DNA of 64,000 nucleotides from Emticicia soli (lineage in GTDB: Bacteria; Bacteroidota; Bacteroidia; Cytophagales; Spirosomataceae): assembly GCF_037860775.1 (NCBI RefSeq), contig NZ_JBBEWC010000005.1:458137-522136 (forward strand), read 5' to 3'. The number at the start of each line of letters is the position of its first letter. Position 1 is the first letter of the stretch. Shown piece by piece: positions 59,997 through 64,000 of the stretch. A model generated the notes under the pieces. The model ran no database searches. It was given only the letters and a program-made list of their open reading frames with translations, and was not told the DNA's origin. The translations under genes and the position numbers were made by a program.

Positions 59997-61418
59997 TCAC
60001 TTACTCAACCGCTCCAACATTTGTTTACCGCCCTTGTTGTTAGGGTTGAGGTCTACCGATTTCTGATACATTTTTATGGCTTCTGCTTTATTACCCGTTT
60101 TAAGCAAGGCTTCGCCTAAGCTGTCATATACGTTCCAGCTGTTGGGATATAATGCTACATTTATTTTGAAAAGTTCGAGGGCATCATTGGGTCTATCTCC
60201 CATTACTCTGTAAGCCCAATCGTTCAGTTCGTTTTCGTCAGGTACAAGCGTCGGGTCTTTTTTTCTGATTTCTTCTAATATCTGAGGGGCTTTATCGTAG
60301 CCACGTTTGTTAAGTTCAATTCTCAACATAGTGATAGGGTCAGCGGCCGGAATCTCGGCATTGTAGATGCCTGCCAGTTCTTCCAACCAGTTTTCGGGTG
60401 CTGAACCACCCAGATTGGTTAGGGCAATTACAGCCAGGTCGTCGTCGGGGTACACCAGAAAAGCCGACCGACCGCCGCCGCTCATGCCTACGGCCCAGTG
60501 TTTGGGGCGAAACTTATTTACACCCCAGCCCAAAGCCCAGTTGGTAGGTTTGCCATTATTGAAGGTTATCGGCAACCACATGGTTTTCAGGGCTTCTTTG
60601 GTTTTTAACAATTTGCCTGTTTGCAGGGCAATTATCCATTTAGCCATTTCTTCAGCGGTGCTGTTCAGACCCGAGCCGGTACGACGAGACGGTGCAAACT
60701 CTGCATAATTATTAGTGAGCTTGGCTTCGGTAAGTGGGTAGCCATCCATATATTTTTTGTAGCTATAAGTTGGCGCAAAATGTGGAATCACATCACGGGA
60801 ATCGCCAAAGACAGTATTTGGCATACCAACCACATCAAATTGTTGCTCCTTAAATACCTGTGCGAAAGGTTTTCCACGGAGTTTTGAAATCACTTTGCCT
60901 AACAATACATAATTGGTTTGGTTGTAGCTAAACTGCTCTCCGGTCGGGAAATCCATAGGCATAGCTGTTACTTTCTTCCATGTTTTTGCTTCATTATTGG
61001 CACCTGCAGGCTCTTGAATGCGCAGAATGTCGGGCAAGCCTGATATATGCGTAAGCAATTGTTGAATTTTGACAGGCTGCCATTGCGCAGGCAGGCTATC
61101 GATATAGGATGAAATAGGAGCGTTGAGGTCGAGCTTGCCCTCCTCAACCAGTTGCATTATGGCAACACCCGTAAAAGCTTTGGTGCAGGAGTTAATGGCA
61201 AAAATAGTTTTATTATCTACTTGTACATTGTCCTGAATGTTGGCAATGCCATAGGCTTTGCTGAATACAATTTTACCCTTCTGCACAACGGCTACCTGCA
61301 TACCCGGAATCTTCGAATCGTGCAATTGCCGAAGTAAAAAGTCATCTACCTGTTTTTGTTTTGATTGCGCAAATCCTAGCTGACAAAGCAGCATTAATAC
61401 AATAGTTAGCTTTTTCAT
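59997..61418 (-). CDS. Secreted serine hydrolase (beta-lactamase class C fold) with TPR tail
   Basis: The 473-residue protein has a signal peptide (LMLLCQLGFAQ). It has an intact SxxK motif Ser77-Cys-Thr-Lys80 (INSCTKAFTG), a YNQTN segment at 165-169 in the place of YxN, and the GMSGGGRSAFLVYP strand near the HxG site. The C-terminal ~100 residues form TPR-like helices (AYRVMGDRPNDALELFKI, NVYDSLGEALLKTGNKAEAIKMY). This is a D-alanyl-D-alanine peptidase/esterase-type enzyme. Unlike the homologue at 17837-19207 it is predicted active. Confidence 0.88.
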   Translation of the reverse strand: MKKLTIVLMLLCQLGFAQSKQKQVDDFLLRQLHDSKIPGMQVAVVQKGKIVFSKAYGIANIQDNVQVDNKTIFAINSCTKAFTGVAIMQLVEEGKLDLNAPISSYIDSLPAQWQPVKIQQLLTHISGLPDILRIQEPAGANNEAKTWKKVTAMPMDFPTGEQFSYNQTNYVLLGKVISKLRGKPFAQVFKEQQFDVVGMPNTVFGDSRDVIPHFAPTYSYKKYMDGYPLTEAKLTNNYAEFAPSRRTGSGLNSTAEEMAKWIIALQTGKLLKTKEALKTMWLPITFNNGKPTNWALGWGVNKFRPKHWAVGMSGGGRSAFLVYPDDDLAVIALTNLGGSAPENWLEELAGIYNAEIPAADPITMLRIELNKRGYDKAPQILEEIRKKDPTLVPDENELNDWAYRVMGDRPNDALELFKINVALYPNSWNVYDSLGEALLKTGNKAEAIKMYQKSVDLNPNNKGGKQMLERLSK

Positions 61419-61802
61419 AAATGAATTAAAACGTGATTTTTGCGTGGTAACTTGGCTTGTGCAGAAAGGTTACAGAAACTTGTCAGAACTTCGATTTTTG
61501 AATTTGATGATTACTCCTTTAACTGATACTGTTTTAGTTTATTTTTCAACTCCAAATTGCTATTTAATTGATTTTATCTAATCAAAAATAAGTTTCTCTT
61601 TAATGAGACAAGGGCGTTTTTCTTTACCGTAAAATAATAAAAAAACCTTATAATAATAAAAATGACTTACGGGCTATTTGCGGTGCTCAGATAATAGTTA
61701 AATTACGTTTACAGATGTATAAGGATTTTGTTCGAGGGAGGAGTTGTGAGGCTAAAAATATATCTGAAAACTCGTTAAACTGCTTTTTATTATTTCCTAT
61801 TG

Positions 61803-61840
61803 AATTAGCACCTGCTCATTATTTGTAAGGTGTGCTAATT
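61803..61840. promoter_or_regulatory. Inverted repeat upstream of the collagen-like gene
   Basis: AATTAGCACCT and AGGTGTGCTAATT pair around GCTCATTATTTGTA, with a two-base bulge, about 75 bases upstream of the -7 box. A possible operator. Confidence 0.35.
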
Positions 61841-61893
61841 TGTCACGCAATCTCACAATAAGTTGCCGCCTAATAAGTTTTCAAAGTTTTTAC

Positions 61894-61922
61894 TTGTTCG
61901 TAAACCTTCTTTATTAACTTTG
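61894..61922 (+). promoter_or_regulatory. Promoter for the collagen-like gene
   Basis: TTG (61894-61896), an 18-base spacer and TAACTTTG (61915-61922) fit the Bacteroidota pattern. It lies 58 bases before the ATG. Confidence 0.5.
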
Positions 61923-61979
61923 TCAACTATCTTATAGCATATTACTTAACCATTTAAAATAATTTAAAAACTTTACCTT

Positions 61980-63821
61980 ATGAAGCACATCTATTTATTA
62001 ACTTTTGTATTTTTCTCGTTTTTAACTGCGTCTCATGCCCAAATTCCTCAAGGAATTCCTTATCAGGCCATTGCACGCAACGCCAGCGGAAATATATTAG
62101 TAAATCAGAATATTGCCGTGCGTTTTACCGTTTTTACAGGTAGCTCTAGCGGCACAATTGCTTATGTAGAGCGGCATACAACCACTACCAATGCCCTAGG
62201 CTTATTTACGCTTACTTTAGGAGCAGGTACTCCGCTAACCAACACTTTTGCAAGTATCAATTGGGCTGTTGGGAGTAAATTTTTACAGGTTGAAATGGAC
62301 CCTGCCGGAGGAAGCAGTTATGTAAACCTTGGCACAAGCCAGATGCAGAGCGTTCCTTATGCCTTATACGCTGAAACAAGCGGTACAGGCGGAGCAACAG
62401 GGCCTACAGGAGCAACTGGTGCAACAGGGCCGCAAGGGATACAAGGTATTCAAGGCGCAACCGGTGCTAGAGGCGCAACAGGTTCGACAGGTGCAACGGG
62501 GCCACAAGGTATTCAAGGCGCAACTGGTTCGACGGGTGCAATGGGGCCACAAGGCATACAAGGCGCAACAGGTTCGACAGGTGCAACAGGAAATACGGGT
62601 GCAACAGGACCGCAAGGTATACAAGGTATTCAAGGTGCAACTGGTGTAACTGGTTCAACAGGAAATACGGGTGCAACAGGGCCGCAAGGCATACAAGGTA
62701 TTCAAGGTTCGACAGGTGCAACAGGTGCACAAGGTATTCAAGGCGCAACTGGTTCGACAGGTGCAACGGGGCCACAAGGTATTCAAGGTGCAACAGGAAA
62801 TACGGGTGCAACAGGGCCGCAAGGCATACAAGGTATTCAAGGTTCGACAGGTGCAACAGGTGCACAAGGTATTCAAGGCGCAACTGGTTCGACAGGTGCA
62901 ACGGGGCCACAAGGTATTCAAGGTGCAACAGGAAATACGGGTGCAACAGGGCCGCAAGGCATACAAGGTATTCAAGGTTCGACAGGTGCAACAGGGCCAC
63001 AGGGTATTCAAGGCGCAACTGGTTCGACAGGTGTAACAGGTGCAACTGGAAATACTGGTGCAACAGGGCCGACAGGTGTTACAGGCGCAACAGGGCTGAC
63101 AGGTGCAACTGGAAATACTGGTGCAACAGGACCGACAGGTGTTACAGGCGCAACAGGTGTTACAGGTGCAACTGGAGATACAGGCGCAACAGGGCCGACA
63201 GGTGTTACAGGCGCAACTGGAGATACGGGCGCAACAGGACCGACAGGTGTTACAGGCGCAACTGGAGATACAGGAGCAACAGGGCCGACAGGTGTTACAG
63301 GTGCAACTGGAGATACGGGCGCAACAGGAAATACAGGAGCAACAGGTGTTACAGGCGCAACAGGAAATACGGGTGCAACTGGTGCTACTGGCGCAGCAGG
63401 ATCAGGCTCTGCGACGTCAATAACAATGTTGGGTAACTTTGTAAATCCTTTAGGTACTGGTGTAAATTATTATACCAGACCAATAAATGCGGTTATAGAT
63501 CCAATTACAGATATAACTAAGCCAGCGGCATTTAGTGTGATGCCTTACTCTTGCACAATAAAATCTTTAGACGTATCGAGTATAGTAACTACAGGTGGTG
63601 GATCAGGTACTAATGTTTCAACCATAACTGTATATGTCAATGGGGCGGCTTCTGCTTTAACCTGTGATTTGTCTAATTCTGTCAATACCTTAGGGTCAGC
63701 TAACAATTGCTCTAGTACGGGTAGTGTGAGTATATCAGCTCTTGATAAAATTAGTGTAAGGTTCAGGCAGACAAATGATGCGGCAATTATAGCTTATACT
63801 TTTATTATAAAAACGGAATAA
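61980..63821 (+). CDS. Secreted collagen-like repeat protein
   Basis: The 613-residue protein has a signal peptide (VFFSFLTASHAQ). The N-terminal domain (about 20-135) starts IPQGIPYQAIARNASGNILV and ends QSVPYALYAETSG, as on many phylum members with stalks. Residues ~138-480 are unbroken Gly-X-Y triplets rich in Thr, Ala and Gln (GATGPQGIQG, GATGPTGVTG), able to form a collagen-type triple helix. The C-terminal ~130 residues (LGNFVNPLGTGVNYYTRPI, then FSVMPYSCTIKSL and ISVRFRQTND) look like a BclA-type trimeric jelly-roll head. It is probably a trimeric surface filament. The next gene starts 24 bases later. Confidence 0.92.
   Translation: MKHIYLLTFVFFSFLTASHAQIPQGIPYQAIARNASGNILVNQNIAVRFTVFTGSSSGTIAYVERHTTTTNALGLFTLTLGAGTPLTNTFASINWAVGSKFLQVEMDPAGGSSYVNLGTSQMQSVPYALYAETSGTGGATGPTGATGATGPQGIQGIQGATGARGATGSTGATGPQGIQGATGSTGAMGPQGIQGATGSTGATGNTGATGPQGIQGIQGATGVTGSTGNTGATGPQGIQGIQGSTGATGAQGIQGATGSTGATGPQGIQGATGNTGATGPQGIQGIQGSTGATGAQGIQGATGSTGATGPQGIQGATGNTGATGPQGIQGIQGSTGATGPQGIQGATGSTGVTGATGNTGATGPTGVTGATGLTGATGNTGATGPTGVTGATGVTGATGDTGATGPTGVTGATGDTGATGPTGVTGATGDTGATGPTGVTGATGDTGATGNTGATGVTGATGNTGATGATGAAGSGSATSITMLGNFVNPLGTGVNYYTRPINAVIDPITDITKPAAFSVMPYSCTIKSLDVSSIVTTGGGSGTNVSTITVYVNGAASALTCDLSNSVNTLGSANNCSSTGSVSISALDKISVRFRQTNDAAIIAYTFIIKTE
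62661..62930 (+). repeat. 135-bp near-identical DNA repeat in the collagen-like gene
   Basis: Two full copies (62661-62795 and 62796-62930) with a partial third from 62931. Each encodes 45 residues (15 Gly-X-Y triplets) beginning GNTGATGPQGIQGIQG. A second block, near 63165-63330, repeats a 45-bp unit encoding GDTGATGPTGVTGAT. Both would allow length change by recombination. Confidence 0.8.
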
Positions 63822-63844
63822 GAAACCACTAAAACTAAAAAACT

Positions 63845-64000
63845 ATGAAAAAAGGCTTTTATCTTATTATTGGTTTATTTATAATTGTTGGCAATGGGTG
63901 GGCACAAAGCGTAAGCCCACAGGTAATAGCTTCTGCCGGAGGTTACACAGCCACTGGCAATGTTCAGGTATCGTGGACATTGGGCGAAACCTTCACTACC
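63845..64000 (+). CDS. Secreted protein, probable type IX secretion substrate (3' end outside window)
   Basis: The first 52 residues are visible: signal peptide MKKGFYLIIGLFIIVGNGWA, then QSVSPQVIASAGGYTATGN and VQVSWTLGETFTT. This opening (QVIASAGG, SWTLGE) is common to small surface proteins of the phylum that end with a type IX sorting tail, which would lie outside the window. It follows the collagen-like gene by 24 bases and is probably co-transcribed. Confidence 0.75.
   Translation, partial: MKKGFYLIIGLFIIVGNGWAQSVSPQVIASAGGYTATGNVQVSWTLGETFTT

Larger units (their letters stand above)
61419..61979. other. Non-coding region before the collagen-like gene
   Basis: About 560 bases, AT-rich, without a gene. 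An inverted repeat AATTAGCACCT / AGGTGTGCTAATT lies at 61803-61840, and a promoter near the right end. This is a long leader or divergent control region for two genes of opposite direction. Confidence 0.5.

Noticed and set aside
62364..63063. Long ORFs on the minus strand and in other frames within the collagen-like gene
   Set aside because: They arise from the low-complexity Gly-X-Y repeat; the plus-strand frame with signal peptide and two folded ends explains the sequence.

Overview
The window is AT-rich bacterial chromosome from a member of the Bacteroidota, most likely the order Cytophagales. The evidence is the many secreted lipoproteins, the TAnnTTTG-type -7 promoter boxes (for example before guaA, pabB and the marR gene), ABC permeases with the N-terminal prefix domain, a probable '3-coathanger stack' C-terminus on a fungalysin protease, and the start of a probable type IX secretion protein at the right edge. 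I see no tRNA, rRNA, CRISPR array, complete insertion sequence or prophage.

Layout. 1-7.6 kb: the end of an aldo/keto reductase, an M1-type peptidase, GMP synthase (guaA), a WecA/MraY-type sugar-phosphate transferase, a WcaF-like acetyltransferase, a fungal-type prephenate dehydrogenase and a DUF486 membrane protein. 7.7-16.8 kb: a beta-propeller-like lipoprotein, a VOC protein, a pair of secreted amidohydrolase-fold proteins, then pabB, a PabC-like lyase and a flavin monooxygenase-like protein in overlapping order. 16.8-17.8 kb: a striking array of GTAC/GAATTC palindromic units, then a frameshifted gene remnant. 17.8-22.3 kb: a serine-hydrolase homologue that has lost its catalytic Ser and Lys, a secreted nuclease, and a four-gene leftward operon with an AlkD-like repair protein. 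22.3-31.9 kb: a PadR regulator and three paralogous MacB/FtsX-type permeases, each separated by inverted repeats. 32-45.8 kb: an aminoglycoside-adenylyltransferase-like remnant, an AraC regulator, VOC proteins, a Bcr/CflA exporter, DoxX/HxlR, a trypsin-fold protein without its His next to a possible serpin-fold lipoprotein, an SpxH-like DsbA protein, an old-yellow-enzyme/HxlR pair, a DUF389 membrane protein and an S74 tail-fibre-like protein. 46-50.7 kb: a MarR-TolC-HlyD-DHA2 tripartite efflux operon. 51.4-64 kb: fungalysin, a glucuronoyl-esterase-like hydrolase, a quinone-reductase/HxlR pair, a YD-repeat lipoprotein, an intact serine hydrolase, and a large collagen-like surface protein followed by the start of another secreted protein.

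How the parts work together. Export and stress response dominate: two drug exporters, three HxlR regulators (each divergent from a redox or DoxX gene), and PadR plus permeases. The 16-bp palindrome at the marR promoter almost matches two sites upstream of padR, so the two export loci may share a regulator.

The non-coding part is unusually rich. At least two families of dispersed inverted repeats occur (a TTGAACTnTGATTTA family with five copies and an AGAGTAnGTTTAA family with two). One member of the second family lies inside a member of the first. The most unusual sequence structure is the palindrome array at 16817-17270. No defence island or biosynthetic cluster was recognised. All family assignments come from reading the sequences without database searches.
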